From Prosopocoilus inquinatus (Eukaryota > Arthropoda > Insecta > Coleoptera > Lucanidae): DNA of 64,000 nucleotides. The DNA is taken from positions 62,620,212 to 62,684,211 of the forward strand of contig CM069870.1 of the NCBI GenBank assembly GCA_036172665.1, in the 5' to 3' direction. How positions within the stretch are numbered: position 1 is the first letter of the stretch; each line of letters starts with the position of its first letter. The position numbers were made by a program, and so were the translations under genes. The notes beneath the pieces were generated by a model. The model searched no databases. It saw only the letters and a program-made list of their open reading frames with translations, and had not been told where the DNA came from. Positions 10,901 to 22,834 of this stretch are shown in pieces.

Positions 10901-13336
10901 TGTTTGGTTGATAACGCTTACCCGATGTCAGGTGTTATTCCAACGGAGTGGCTCGTGCCCTTTCGACGACGAATAAGCGTTGATTTTGTTCATGGATCAG
11001 TGAATCTGCCGTGTTGAACGGATTACAGCCACATTGTTAGTTGTTATCCCAGCAGACTTTGAAACAGTTTGTTCGGTTTTGAGGGACGTGTGAATCTTTT
11101 CCGGCTTGATGTACATCAGCAAGGTAATGCCATGGTGGTTTTTCATTTTATTACTTGATTGTTTTCCACGTGCGTTGCGTTTACCGCTCGAGGTCGTACA
11201 TTTCACACATTATCTTCCTTGTAGCAAGTAGCCCCGGGCAGATTTCCACCGCCGATTCAGTGATTGTCGCCTCACTTATTCCTGTAAGCGTCGCTTGAAG
11301 GGACGTTACGTCATTTTCGTGTATTTTGTTGAGGAAAATAAGTGAGATCGTTCCCGTTTTCAGGCTGTAGCGGTCGTCTCGGAGGGATTGAACGAGAAAA
11401 TTCCTTCTTTTCTTTTCGTCCTCGGAAACGTGTTACTTGACGTCAGTATTTTTCACCGACGAATTCGATGGGAGGGTGACTTTGTTTGCTGTAATAACGT
11501 AGTCTGGGAAGTTTTTATCTCTTTTGTACTCATATAGAATTTATTTACACGGCTGTTGTGCCTTATTTTGCGGATTGTACTAGTATTTGTTAACTATTAA
11601 TTTTGACTTGGTTCTGAACAAAGTGCGAATTTACGTAATTTTGGAGCTTTTCCCCTTATTGTTTTTGATCGTTTTTTACTTTCATTCTAGTATGTGCGCT
11701 TCACGCCATAATATTTGGATACTTTTTTTGATATTAAGAGACTGTAAGCAATGCGAGAGTACTTAGGCGGATGCGCCAACACTCTTTGTTTCCGGCAATC
11801 TAACTTTGAATATTTTTGGTTTTTTTGCTGCCGCTAACCCTATTCGTGGTTGTGCACATTCACGTTCTTTTTATCTGTGTGCTTTAACAGACGTTTTCTT
11901 TTTGGCCGAGCCTAAACATCTTATAAGCGGAATTTATATTTCGAAAGGTCACCTCTGGGCTTTGTTTATAAATTTTAATTGGGATGTACGGGTTCTGGAG
12001 AACTGTACCTTCAGCAGACATATAAGGATATATTTTCCCAGCCCTTTATTTGTGGGTTCCGTAACATTTGCTGTGTGGCGATCGCCCGAAACTGTGAGTC
12101 AAAACGCGCTAAGCACTCCTTTCGTTATCATGTAACAGTAATATAACAGACTTTGACGGTCAATATTTATCTTCATTGGTATTTCTGGAATACCGCTTTG
12201 CTGATTCCTCTGTTGCTGACCTTTCGTACTTATATTGTGGAAGGTCTTCCTCACTTCCTATTTCTTTTCGTAGTTGCTACTGTTGATCGTCTCGTAGGGA
12301 TTGACTCTAGAAGAGTCGGCGAAGCACTTTAGTACCTCCTTTCAGCTACAGATGAAGGAATTATGATGCTTCAGTCTTACGATAGTTTATGCAATGTAAT
12401 AGTAGACTTTGGTGGCCTGCACTCAGCTTCATTGAGATTTTTGGTACACCGTTGGTGATACATCTGCTGCTGACGTTTCGTACCGTTTGGTTGTGGAAAG
12501 ACTTCCTCAGTTACGGTGCTGCAATTACTTTTCGTGTTGCCATTGTTCATCTTCTTGCAGAGACTGACCCTAGAAGAATTAGCGATGGGATAGTCTGGGA
12601 ACTCAAGTGCAACAGTAACTATCTGTATTAAATTAGTGATCTGCTTTATTTTAAATCGATGCTTACCTCTGCATATTGATAATTTCCAATTAAAAATCTG
12701 TTTTCTTTTTGAAAGATTTCCAAAATCAATTTCGGCGAAATGCTTTCCACTGTGGTCAGAGAAGGTAACGTCCAGCGCATCCAATTTATGATTCAAGCCG
12801 GCGTGTACGAATACGAAGACACCAAGAAGGGCAGATTAATACTCTCAGCAACTGAACATTCCCAGGTGAGAATCATCGAACTGCTCATTGAGAACTACGC
12901 CAACCTTGACGTCCACGGAAAAAACGGTTATAGCCCTTTACACTGGACGGCGTACAATGGTTGCGTTAAGTGTGCCAAATTATTGCTGGAAGGCGGGGCA
13001 GAAATCAATACCCGTGATAAATGGAAGGATACCCCTTTGATAAAATCCTCGAAATACGGCTACACTGAGCTGGTGAAACTGTTCCTTAGCAAAGGGGCTA
13101 GCGTCGTGGCTTGGCAAGAAGATGGTTACAATGCCTTGCACATGGCGGCTCGGGAAGGACGTGTTGAAGTTGTGAAACTCTTGCTGGCATACGGAGCTGA
13201 TCCCTCTACGGAAACCATGAAGGGATATACGCCGCTAGATTTTGCTATTAAAAACGACCATAAGGAGGTTATCGCCATCCTGGAGAAGAGGCTGATCGCA
13301 AAATTTGGAGAGCAAAAAGAAGAAAAAAAGTCGTGA
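4984..13336 (+). CDS. Gene A: signal-anchor, coiled-coil, ankyrin-repeat protein
   Basis: Not a named gene. Proposed exons: 4984-4986 (ATG only), 5107-5187, 5281-5328 (doubtful), 5619-5690, 5747-5818, 5871-5915 and 12716-13336. All are multiples of three with phase-0 borders and GT/AG sites, giving about 313 residues (297 without the doubtful exon). Residues 2-28 hold a strong hydrophobic run (TLLIFAALIFGICYMV), read as a signal peptide or anchor. The next exons are charged and helical (coiled coil). The last exon, about 206 residues, has about six ankyrin repeats with typical PLHW and ALHMAA cores and a Lys/Glu-rich tail. The final intron is 6.8 kb and full of repeats. The doubtful 16-codon exon lies inside a palindromic repeat. 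By family logic ankyrins bind proteins; the partner is unknown. Joining the 5' exons to the distant ankyrin exon is inferred from paralogs B-E. Confidence 0.7.
5287..5468. repeat. Palindromic MITE-like element overlapping gene A exon 3
   Basis: The left arm (from GACGGAATCACGAG, through ACGAATTCAGGTGA and ATGAGTCA, to GGGCTTGCAG) is mirrored by the right arm (GCGCAAGCCCGACTCATCAC to TGATTGCCGTC). Most of proposed exon 3 of gene A lies in the left arm. No coding capacity of its own. Confidence 0.6.
5916..7236. other. Intron of gene A, 5' part, no gene seen
   Basis: This T-rich sequence begins with the GTAAGT donor at 5916. A possible acceptor at 6157 opens only 22 codons before a stop. No recognised protein, RNA or repeat was found. 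Confidence 0.4.
7237..7381. repeat. Short MITE with inverted ends
   Basis: The left end GGCAAGTTACACCAAACACT is mirrored by the right end AGTGTTTGGTGCAACTGGCC. The internal sequence is about 100 bp and noncoding. Flanking duplication was not resolved. Confidence 0.65.
8259..9030. mobile_element. Noncoding element with long inverted ends
   Basis: The ends CAGAGAAGAATGAGAT and ATCTCATTCTTCTTCTCTG begin inverted arms of about 200 bp that share GTTGCAATATTGCACCTAAT and GGAAGATCGACTT-type words. The arms enclose about 350 bp of AT-rich spacer. No transposase frame is present, so this is a MITE or foldback type. It lies in the last intron of gene A. Confidence 0.65.
9625..11514. repeat. Three-copy tandem array, unit about 0.64-0.68 kb
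   Basis: Units start with GAGTGGCTCGT at 9625, 10267 and 10946; the third ends near 11514. The copies are close to identical apart from small deletions in the first (for example the GCCGTGTCGAACGG segment is missing). Weak open frames repeat in each copy and look like chance frames, not genes. The unit is richer in GC than its surroundings and lies in the last intron of gene A. Confidence 0.85.
12133..12630. repeat. Diverged tandem duplication, unit about 255 bp
   Basis: AACAGACTTTGACGG to GAAGGTCTTCCTCA in the first copy matches TAGTAGACTTTGG to GAAAGACTTCCTCA in the second, starting at 12388. The GCTGACGTTTCGT word also occurs in the hairpin within gene B, so this may belong to a wider dispersed family. 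Confidence 0.55.
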
Positions 13337-13492
13337 GTAGACGTCTGTCAATTTCCTCATTAAATTTTTTTATTGAATATTTTAATTTTGAAAACTATAA
13401 AATTGTGAGATATTTATGAATTTTTACTGAATGCTTTAACCTTCAGTCAGAATTCCTGCATTGTACTGTTTCATTTTAATCAAATACAATTT

Positions 13493-13498
13493 AATAAA
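13493..13498 (+). promoter_or_regulatory. Poly(A) signal of gene A
   Basis: AATAAA about 155 bp after the stop codon of gene A, in an AT-rich 3' stretch. Confidence 0.5.
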
Positions 13499-14346
13499 AC
13501 AAATTATTATGATTTTTTTCAAAAGGTCCACAATTGTACCTACGCAAGGCTCCCATGACAGTAATTCAGTAAAACCTCAAACAAGTTACATACATAATAC
13601 CGGAATCCGTGGTACAGGCACATTTCGAACAAAACTAAAGGCATAATAGTACTTGAATACGTGTATGTGGTTAACGGAGTCTTCTGTAACATTGGTATGA
13701 ACTTGATATATGAACTTGATATTGCTATATTTCAAGTGACCTTGCAAAATTGTTTCGTAACAACTTGCAATCCGTTTCAAGTGTGATCTCGAGTTAATAT
13801 GCATCTCTCTTCAATTTGCGATCGGCAATCGACGTGAAATGTTATGAAAACGTAACAAGTTCTCTTCAAGTATTGAAGACCATATCAAATGATATGCGTA
13901 TCAATGTTAAAGAATAGCCCTGAGTATCTTGAAATCATTCTACCTGTAGAAAACTCGATAAATTGCATCCAAACGTCCGAGAATAACGATGCTGATTTGC
14001 TAAATTTGTTTGACGTCGGCCCTTTTAGCAACTAACCACAAATTTATTAGACAACGACACACAAAACTTGAATCCCAATTTATTATGCTTGAAGAAAAAA
14101 AACTCCCAAGTAGACCAGCAGCGACTAACAGCTGCATTAAAACATAAAGTTAGAGCTTAAATGCAAGTTGAAAACTAACAATTAAGCAATGACGTCATTT
14201 AAGAGCATTTCGTTCCCTTTCTCCTCGAATAGAAAACATCCCCATAGTGCGTAATGTGCTAAGCTTACAATAGAAATTTTGGAATTAGTAAATATTATTT
14301 TGTACCGTTGGCAACACTGAGACTTTGTTGACTTTGTAGAAGTACC
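13499..14346. other. Intergenic, nothing recognised
   Basis: AT-rich sequence with no supported frame, RNA or repeat. Confidence 0.4.
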
Positions 14347-14527
14347 GTCGCGAACAATAAATTTTGGTCGTCATTGTCAATTTTAATTGTAGAAATTAAT
14401 TTATTTTAATGTAATTTTACCAAAAAAGTGTTGAAAGTAAATTATATTTTTGAGAGATTATTCCAACTATACAAAAAATTAAGATATCTTTGACAATCAA
14501 TGACGACCAAAATTGATTGCTCGCGAC
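14347..14527. repeat. MITE with 35-bp inverted ends
   Basis: GTCGCGAACAATAAATTTTG at the left is mirrored by CAAAATTGATTGCTCGCGAC at the right, and TGGTCGTCATTG continues the match inward. Noncoding. Confidence 0.65.
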
Positions 14528-14842
14528 TGTTACCTGGTGGGGAGAGGGAGTAGCCAATGAAGCATCAGCCGAAAAGAAAGTAGACAACGATGTCATATAC
14601 ATATATCAAAGTTTCAAAATGAAATAGAAATTTAAAATCTGTGAATTAACGACATTTTAAAAGAGTCCTTTCCTTTTTTCATTTACTGCTGAATAAACCT
14701 GGTTATTTACTAAATGTGAAGTTCAAGTCAATAATCTCCCCATCTCTCTCTAGTTTCACTATTTTTGGTCTATAAATAGAGTGTCCCCTTTGTAAATGAA
14801 ATTTTCTATAAATTGTATATTATTTACAATCCCGTTGTGCCC

Positions 14843-14970
14843 GGAGTGGAAACAAGATTTGTGCTGAGGAAATTATCAAGCGACACGGCCAGCAGCTTCA
14901 GTCGTGACGGGTGTGGGGTTAATTAACGCATCAAAATTGAGCGCACCTAATCTTGAGCAGAAGTGAGGAA
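14843..14970 (-). repeat. Dispersed repeat R1, copy 2
   Basis: Reverse complement of the 3858-3985 copy. It shares AAACAAGATTTGTGCTGAGG and CTTCAGTCGTGACGGGTG. Confidence 0.6.
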
Positions 14971-15379
14971 AGGATCTTGGCAAAGGGAAAACGAAAATGA
15001 CTCAATTATGCAAGAATAGTTTAATAGCAACATTCGTCAGCAATAAAAGTGATGACAGAATGACAAAACAATATGCGAAACAGGCCGACAAGGTGTAATA
15101 GGCTTAACGACACCGAATCCGTATGCGCCTTAATTAAATTTAAATGTATGCAGAATGAAATAACAGGTACGGTAAATTCGTTGCAACAAAACTTCAGTCA
15201 TGACGGTAAATTCCAAAATAACTAGTTGGCGGATCCGTTAAAGAGCTGTACAGTTATGAGTAAAGAGAAATAAAATTAACGGCGTGAAGCGCCCGAACAA
15301 AACGTTACGTGTATGGCAAGAAGCGCCTTAATCATATATACTCTAATAAGCATAACGCAAAATTCTGGCGAAACGGCCG

Positions 15380-15720
15380 TAAATAGAGGGTAGCTCCCAC
15401 CTGTTTAACATCGCTCTAGCGGTCGGACCTGATAGGCTTCCAACTGGAAGTATGATGACATATGACTCCGAATCGAACAGCTACGCCGACTTCCGGGTCC
15501 ACAATAGTGTTGCTCTGCTCCTCCCGTAAGGATCGTCACGTCACGTCAAAACGTATAGTCACACGGAGAAAGACGGCACAAAAAATAGTCCGTACCAAAA
15601 AGCCTGTAAGGGAAAGAAAGGTGCACTAGTAATAACCTGCATGACAAAGAGCAACAATCACCAACGTACCTGTCCTGCACGTCAGGAACTAGGCAATTGA
15701 TCAGGTAAAAGAAAATGGTA
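15380..15720. repeat. Dispersed repeat R2, copy 1
   Basis: AGCTCCCACCTG, then AAAAGCCTGTAAGGGAAAGAAA and AAAGAGCAACAATC, recur in the same order and orientation at about 52345-52735. No protein was recognised. R1 and R2 may be parts of one larger element. Confidence 0.45.
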
Positions 15721-16175
15721 AAATTTCATTAAGACGTAGGACTAGGCAACTTGGTATCAGTAAAACATATTTACAGCGGATTTATAAATAAAATGAAATA
15801 TTCGCGTGTAAATCAAAATTTGTGCACACATTAGAAGAAAATGATGAAGGGAAATATTTACAAGTAATGGATCAGTTTCTTCTCAAAATAGTCGCTACTG
15901 GTCGGACAAAATTCAAACTTTAGTGTAAATCAAAAACGACAATTAAAAAAAAATAATGTTTGGGATGCTGTTTCATATGATGGAAAAAATTGGCCCTTAC
16001 TTTTTAGAGGGAAATTTAAATCTATTTTCATATTTGAATGTACTGCAAATTTTTTTGTTTAATTATCTCGAAGAAATAAGTTTCGACAAAAGACACTATT
16101 ATTATTTCTAGCAAGACGGATCGGGGCCACACTCGACTATTTTAATCAGAAATTGTTTAAGTGGTTTGTTTGAAG

Positions 16176-17779
16176 CAGTGGCGTAGCTACAGGGGTTGCA
16201 GAGATTGCAAAGCAACCCGGCGCTAAGACGCCGTAGATGCTTGTTTCTAAGAACTCAAAATTGTTATTTGCCAGTATATTTATTACTTTATTTATATTTT
16301 TATTTGTTTATTTTATTATTTTTTTATATTTTCTTTATTTCCAAAAAAAAATCACGCAGGAAAGTGAAAAGCTTATTTCCCATAGACAAACTTTAAAGAT
16401 TTCTGATAAGCGCATATTTACTATATTTTCGAATGCAGAATATGTCTATCTATCCACGACCTACTAGATTTCACAAGACAGACTCTCTTATCCGGCCTGC
16501 GCAATTTGTTTATTTTCTGCGAATTTTCTCCGTTTTGGCGTTAGTTACCTAAATTGAAATTTTCTGACACAAGTGTCAAATGACGCATGATGACAATGCT
16601 AAGATACATTAAATTATAGAGTTCCTCTTTGTACTACTTTCCCCGTAAATTAAGATTCGGTCCTAATTACATCATTTTTAGAATTGGTATTGTCTACCGA
16701 TTCCACCATAAAACAATATCTGAGCCAACCTGAGCAAAGAAACACAACTTTACTGAGCATGTACGTGAAACTGTCAAGAACCGCGGAAACTGACATCAGT
16801 CAAAAATGACGTCGCAGATTCCGGTTTTTTGGGTAAGTGGCGCCAACGGAGAAACACTCGAACTAGTAAATTGCCCAGGCCGCATAGAGACATCGTCTCG
16901 TGAAATCTAGTAGCTCGTGTATCTATCTATCATTTGTGGTGCCATCTGTTACCTTGGATCGTAACTTCGCTCTCTTTATTTGTGGGGAAGCAATTGGAAA
17001 ACACTAAGAAAAATTGAAGAAATAACATTACGGAAAAAATACAATTTCGAATAAATAAAGTTGAACAGAAACCTGTACGAATAAATGAATAAAGTTGAAT
17101 AAAGTTGAACAGCAACGGTTAGGGCTAGAATATATTAAGTTTCAAATAAAAGAAGTGACATCTGTTAATCCGCAACCGCAATTAATTCTGTCCCTTTTAA
17201 TTTTCGGAAAACAGTTTCAAAACAGCTGAAAACAATTTTTTTCTTCAAGAAGGCGTTTGAGAAACAATTGACGCGTAGTTCTGCTTGTCGGGAGCTTTTC
17301 TAATAAACACTGAACATTTATGTCCCCTTCGTTTGGAAACAACAATTCAATGCATCTGAAAACTTCAATTAAATAAAATTTAAACGCAAGGCGAAGGAAT
17401 TTATCAGCATTTGTAGCGCCATCTGTCACCATGGGTCGTATCTTAAAATATTCAAGAAATAATGTTACGAAAAACGATTTCGAATAAAGTTGAACAGGAA
17501 TGTTAAAATACGAAGTAAATAAACAAATAAATTTCTTCAAGAAATAAGAGACAAGCGTAAACCGGACAATGCTAGTTTTCAGGAACTTTTATAACCTAAA
17601 ATTTTGACAACTCCTGTCACAATACAATAATCCATAAACAATAGAACAGTTTTATTTTTGAAAGTTTTAATGGAATAGTGAAATTACATTTTTTAGATTT
17701 ACTTTGATAATAATAAATAATCGTAAGGCGCTGACAGAAATTATGCAACCTGGCGGCTTGTTTTCCAGCTACGCCACTG
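16176..17779. mobile_element. hAT element, non-autonomous
   Basis: The ends CAGTGGCGTAGCTAC and AGCTACGCCACTG are inverted and the element is flanked by an exact 8-bp duplication GTTTGAAG (16168-16175 and 17780-17787), diagnostic of hAT. A copy of the same family in opposite orientation lies at 40101-42296. An internal duplication carries GTGGTGCCATCTGTTACC (16936) and GTAGCGCCATCTGTCACC (17413). No transposase was recognised. Confidence 0.9.
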
Positions 17780-17891
17780 GTTTGAAGAGAAATGGATTGG
17801 CAGATTTGGGCCACACCTATAGCCGCCAAGAAGTACAGACTTAAGTATTATGAATTCTTATTTTTGGGGAAACGTAAAGTAAAAGTTTATA

Positions 17892-19440
17892 CAGGGTGGG
17901 TCATTGGTAACGATTTCTTCAATAGTGCCTTAAGTATTAATTATAAATGAAAATGTCTTCTACAAAAGTTATCGCTTATAATGAGTTCTATCTCAGCAAA
18001 TTATTGTCACATATACAGCATGTCCCATAAGTGAATTATCTATTAAACTTATAATTTTTTAAGTAGAATGTATCAGTTTTTATTTGGAGATATCGATAGA
18101 TCTCTTAAAAATAAGTATTTTCCATTCAGCAAATGTAGTCCTAAATAAATTCGCAATATACATCTGTTCAACTTAATTAAAGAGCTAAAATGTAGAGATT
18201 TTTCATTCATAACAATATTTTTTTATGTACATTTGTACAGAAACAATTGAAATTTAAAGTTTAAATTTCTCAAAAAATTTAAACGAAATGCCCTGTATAT
18301 TTTAACATATTCGAATAGCTTCGTTTTCGAGATATCTGCACTTACAGTTAGAACTACTGGCAAGCACCATATTTCAATAAAATAAACAAAAAAGAAAGGG
18401 CACGATTACGTTTATCTGTTAATTCTCAAGGAAATAATGACATTTATAAATAATCTATTAGAACTACTTACAGCAGAAATTAACTAATTGCCAAAAGTTC
18501 TAACAAATAAATTCAGTGTAATTTTCATTTAATGAAACTTGAAATCTATCAACTCTTCAATTTATTTCGAACATGCAAAACTAATTATTTCTTATTGAAA
18601 ATGTGTTAGCCCCAAGTATTACTTATTTTTTTTAATTCAACCAAATACGATTGGATATTAAAAAATGAGACAAATTTTTCAAAAAATTAGCTAGGAATTA
18701 TTAGTAGATATTCAACAGTTTCCAAGATATCGATTAAATGTTTGAAAATAAATCGAAGGATTGATAGAGTTTAAGTTTCATTAAATCAAAATTACACTTT
18801 GAATTTCTTTGTTAGAACTTTAGCAATTACTTAATTTCAGCTGTAAGCAGTTTTTATAGTGAACTTAAGTTCTCGGATTATTTATAAATGTCAATACTTT
18901 CTTGAGATTTAATAGATAAAAGTAATTGTGCCCTTTTCTTTTGTTTATTTTCTTGAAATATTGTTTTTGTCAATAGTTCTAACTGTAAGTGCAGATATCT
19001 GGAAAATCGTAAGCTTCAGAAGTTGCACCTATTAGAAACAGAATTGAATGAGCTATTCGAATACGTTAAAATATACAGGGCGTTCCATTTAATTCGATGT
19101 ACTACAGAATTTTTTTTATGCACTGAATATGAATAAAATACCTGTACATTTTATCTCTTTAATTCAATTGAATAGCTGTAGATTGCGAATGGTTCTATTT
19201 AGGGCTATAGTTGCTGAACAGAAAATGCTTATTTTTAACAGATCTGTCGAAATCTGCAATAAAAATCGGTACAATATATTAAGTAAAAGTACAAGTTTGA
19301 CTTATGGAACATGCTGTATACGTGGAAATAATTTGCTGAGATAGAATTCATTACAAGCGTTAACTTTTATAGAAAACATTTTTTTTATAATTAATATTTA
19401 AGGCGCTATTGAAGAAACCGATAACAATGACCCACCCAGT
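17892..19440. mobile_element. 1.55-kb foldback element with ~700-bp arms
   Basis: The left end GGGTGGGTCATTGGTAACG is mirrored by CGATAACAATGACCCACCC at the right. The arms (about 17892-18585 and 18735-19440) stay alignable throughout, sharing TTGCTGAGATAGAATTCATT-type and ACAGGGCGTTCCATTTAATT-type words. The spacer is about 150 bp. The arms have diverged by many substitutions, so the insertion is old. No protein encoded. Confidence 0.8.
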
Positions 19441-19441
19441 A

Positions 19442-21013
19442 TACTGAACATTTTAATAATAATTTAGACCGAGTAAAAAACAAATATTTCAATAGACGAA
19501 AACAAAAGATGTTACGGAGAATTTCGGAAAAGTGGATGTGCTAACGTGGGTGGGTGGAGGGTTATTTGAATAGTCAGATTTCTTTTTTTTTGTTAATAAA
19601 TGCTTGATAAACAGCTACTGAAATTTTTGTTATTATAATTAATATTTTAGATAATTAAATTTTTCTTCCAAAGACATTGAAATTTGGCGTATCTCGCTAA
19701 TTTTAAATGGAAATGGGAAACATTCTACAATTATTTTTTTCCCAAAGACCACTTACATAGATTTATATTCTCTTGCATTAATTCCGCCATCTTAAAGACT
19801 ATAAACTGCAAAATATGAAATCTAAATTCAAAAATTTTTGGTTCGGGGCCGTGTGAAACGAGATTGAGACTAGGAAATTAATTTTGAGGCACTTCATCAG
19901 CTTCCAGGGCGTGGCAGATTTTTTCTACAATGAGAAGGGGTACAAGCCCTCCACTTGAATTATTTAACCAAAAGGGGGTCTAGCAAGACCATCATGTAAT
20001 TTGTTTGTCTCAACGCGAAAGATAATTCGGTGAACATAAATAAATAAACTTTTTGAATTTCAAAACAGCTCTCTTTCAAAAAAGAAAAAATACGTAATCA
20101 GTACCCGAGAGCTAGCGTAATCTAGAGGGCAGTGGCTTGAACTAAGTTTTATACACCAAAGTAATTTGAATTGCCTAAATTAAGCCGCTTCCTCCTGGAT
20201 AGCCTTATCATCACACTACTTATAAAGTTAAATTTTTATGAGCTCTAAAGCGAAGGAGTTTATGTTTGGTCTATGCCATTTTCATTCACCTGTTAACCAC
20301 TAAGGGAAATGTACACTTATTGAAATAAAATACTTAAAATTCCACCAGGAAAAGCAATTTTGAAACTAATAAAAAATTGCTATTTTAATGCGGGGTCATT
20401 TTTCCGGACACTTAACAGATGCCTTCCATTTTACAGACTGGTTGCAGGCTGATGAAGCCTATCTACTGTAAACGGGGCCTCTATATGTAAAGAAACCGAG
20501 TTCAATTAAATGACGAACCTAATTCTTAATTTAGAAGATACAGGAAATTTCTTTCTATTAACAATCAAATAATTTTAAAGTTACAGGAAATTTCTTTCGA
20601 TTAACGAAACACTACGCTGCCACCATCGATGCGTTATTAAATGGCAATTAAAATTGGCATTAAAGTCGAAAACGTAAGTTCTTGAACTCTAGAACTGTAC
20701 AAATTTAGTATTGAATTTAAATAAAAACTAAATTAGATTGATAAGGACGCCCAAACGAAAGTATAAGTATATCGAACACCTTAATTTTACAAATAAAAAA
20801 AAAGCCAGACAAGAAAATTACAAATACCAATCGAAAATAAAGAAAAAATTTGCAACAATTTTAAGGATTTTTTTCTAAAAATTTAATAGAAAACAGAATT
20901 CATTTTGTTACCTGTTTAGGAGGGAAACCTTCCACCAGATAACCTTTTTTGGTTTGAATTAAGCGGCCCTTTAAAGGAAGAGAATTAATATTACAAAACT
21001 ACGCCCTCAATTT
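19442..21013. other. Intergenic, nothing recognised
   Basis: AT-rich sequence, no supported frame. A short direct repeat (ACAGGAAATTTCTTTC, 20540 and 20583) is the only structure seen. Confidence 0.4.
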
Positions 21014-21825
21014 CAGTGGCGGCTCGTGATGATTTACTGCGGGTGGGCAACAACTGCAAAAGGGAAAGTGGGTGCATTTTCCAAATAAATTTGTTTTTCC
21101 GGACTTCTAATTTTTGGATTAAATTTAAGTGTGAGATTTAGTGAGCTTTTTTTCAACTTTCCTTTTACCAGAAAAAACATTTGACGAACGTCTTCTTGCG
21201 TTACAATCAAAATTCAAAAGCGCCGCGTTTTTTATTTGCTCAATTAATGAACTTTTCTCCCTTCCTTCGCGATCGCTCTTGCAATTTTTGAATTCAATTT
21301 AAATGAGGGATTTACAGAGATCTTTCTCAGCTTTCCAACCCCTTGTACCAAAAAACAATCGACGAACGCGTTCTTGAGTTACAATGAAAATTCAAAAGTG
21401 ACTTGCTCAATTAACTGAACATCTCTCCCTTCCCTTGCGATCGCGCTTGTAATTTTTTAATTCAACTTAAGAGTGGAATTTACAAAAATTTTTCTCAGCT
21501 CTCCAACGCCTTTTACCAAAAAACAATCGGCAAACGCATTCTTGAGTTACAATCAAGATTAAAAAGCAACGCGTTTCTTATTTGCTCAATTAACTGAACC
21601 TCTCTCCCTCCCCTCGCGATCGCGCTTGTAATTTTTGAATTCAATTTAAGTGGGGGATTTACAGAGCTTATTCTCAGCTTTCCAACGCCTTTCACCAAAA
21701 AACAATCGCCGAATCGACAACAACTGCAAAAGGGAAAGTGGATGCATTTTCCAAACAAATTTGTTTTCTGGGGGTTGCCCGGAGGAGGAACCGGAACGTA
21801 CAACTTCATAGACGAGCCGCCACTG
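21014..21825. mobile_element. TIR element with internal tandem repeats
   Basis: CAGTGGCGGCTCGTGATG at the left is mirrored by CATAGACGAGCCGCCACTG at the right, and an inner AACTGCAAAAGGGAAAGTGG word occurs near both ends. About three internal units of roughly 170 bp (starting near 21138, 21310 and 21485) share TTACAATCAAAATTC, TTGCTCAATTAACTGAAC and GCGATCGCGCTTG words. No transposase. No clear target duplication. Confidence 0.7.
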
Positions 21826-22834
21826 TTCCCTGACTCTAGCAGTAACATTTTTTGATCAGAACTCGTTCAATTCAAATAAAGGCCGAGGAACGACTGCCTG
21901 ACTTTTCTTTGTTTCTCGCCAAGAAACATTTTTGTTTTTGAAAAGATAAAACTTGTCAAAACAGTCCAAGCCGTGGCTCTCTTTCCCGGCGAAACTGTCG
22001 CGGACGTAAAGCTTGTTAATGGAGTTGCCTAAGCTGGATTATTTGTCCGCATTACCAACTTTATTTATACGCTACTTCTCATGGTGAGGCTATGTTGCCC
22101 TCAACGTGTTGACAAAAACATTATCATATTGGCCTTTGAAATGAAAGAGGTTACTCGGTCGGTGGTATAATCATAACAGTACTATCGATAAAGGATCAAA
22201 TTACAAAAAAAACAACAACTTAGAATTCCCAAAGCAATACATGTAGGAAATAAATAAATTTAGAATAATTCTGTCTGTTTACACTACTTTTCTCTGATTT
22301 TTGTTTCTGGTTACCTGTTTTTCCCTTATAGGTACGATATTGTAGAAAAAACCAATGACGATATTTTCACAGTTACTTTTTAAATAATTTTTTTATCAGC
22401 GTTAAAATCAGTTACGCATTGTCCCTTCTGACTAATACAATTTGAACCAAACGGTCAGGACCACAAGAGTTTTAACTTTCACGCATTTAATTTATTCAAC
22501 ATGTATTAAAGACGGTTTGCAGTTATAAATAAAGTCACATTGTACTACCTTCGAGCCCTCTTTATCTACAAGGAAAGAGCAGAAGTTTTGTCGGATGGTC
22601 ATTTTTAATTTGGTCGACAAGTTTGGCTGTGATTTCATTATCTTAGTTCAATTTAATTTCAAGGTTGAATTTGTTGGATTTAAAGTTTCTATTTATTAGA
22701 TTTCGTACATTTACATACAGATAATTACAGAGCCGAGGTCATGTTTAATAAACTGGCACAGAAGCATAACAGTTACTAAAGCACATTGCGTCGAGAATCA
22801 CGCAAATTTCAGAAACAATTTTACAGAGCCTGAA
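21826..22834. other. Upstream region of gene B, nothing recognised
   Basis: AT-rich, no supported frame. It must contain the promoter of gene B, but I see no clear core element. Confidence 0.35.

Noticed and set aside
9741..10976. Repeated open frames in the 0.65-kb tandem units
   Set aside because: They repeat only because the units repeat, differ in frame and end between copies, and show no domain.
12716..13336. Bacterial (for example endosymbiont) origin of the ankyrin genes
   Set aside because: All six have spliceosomal introns, eukaryotic poly(A) signals and AT-rich insect context; recent transfer is not supported.
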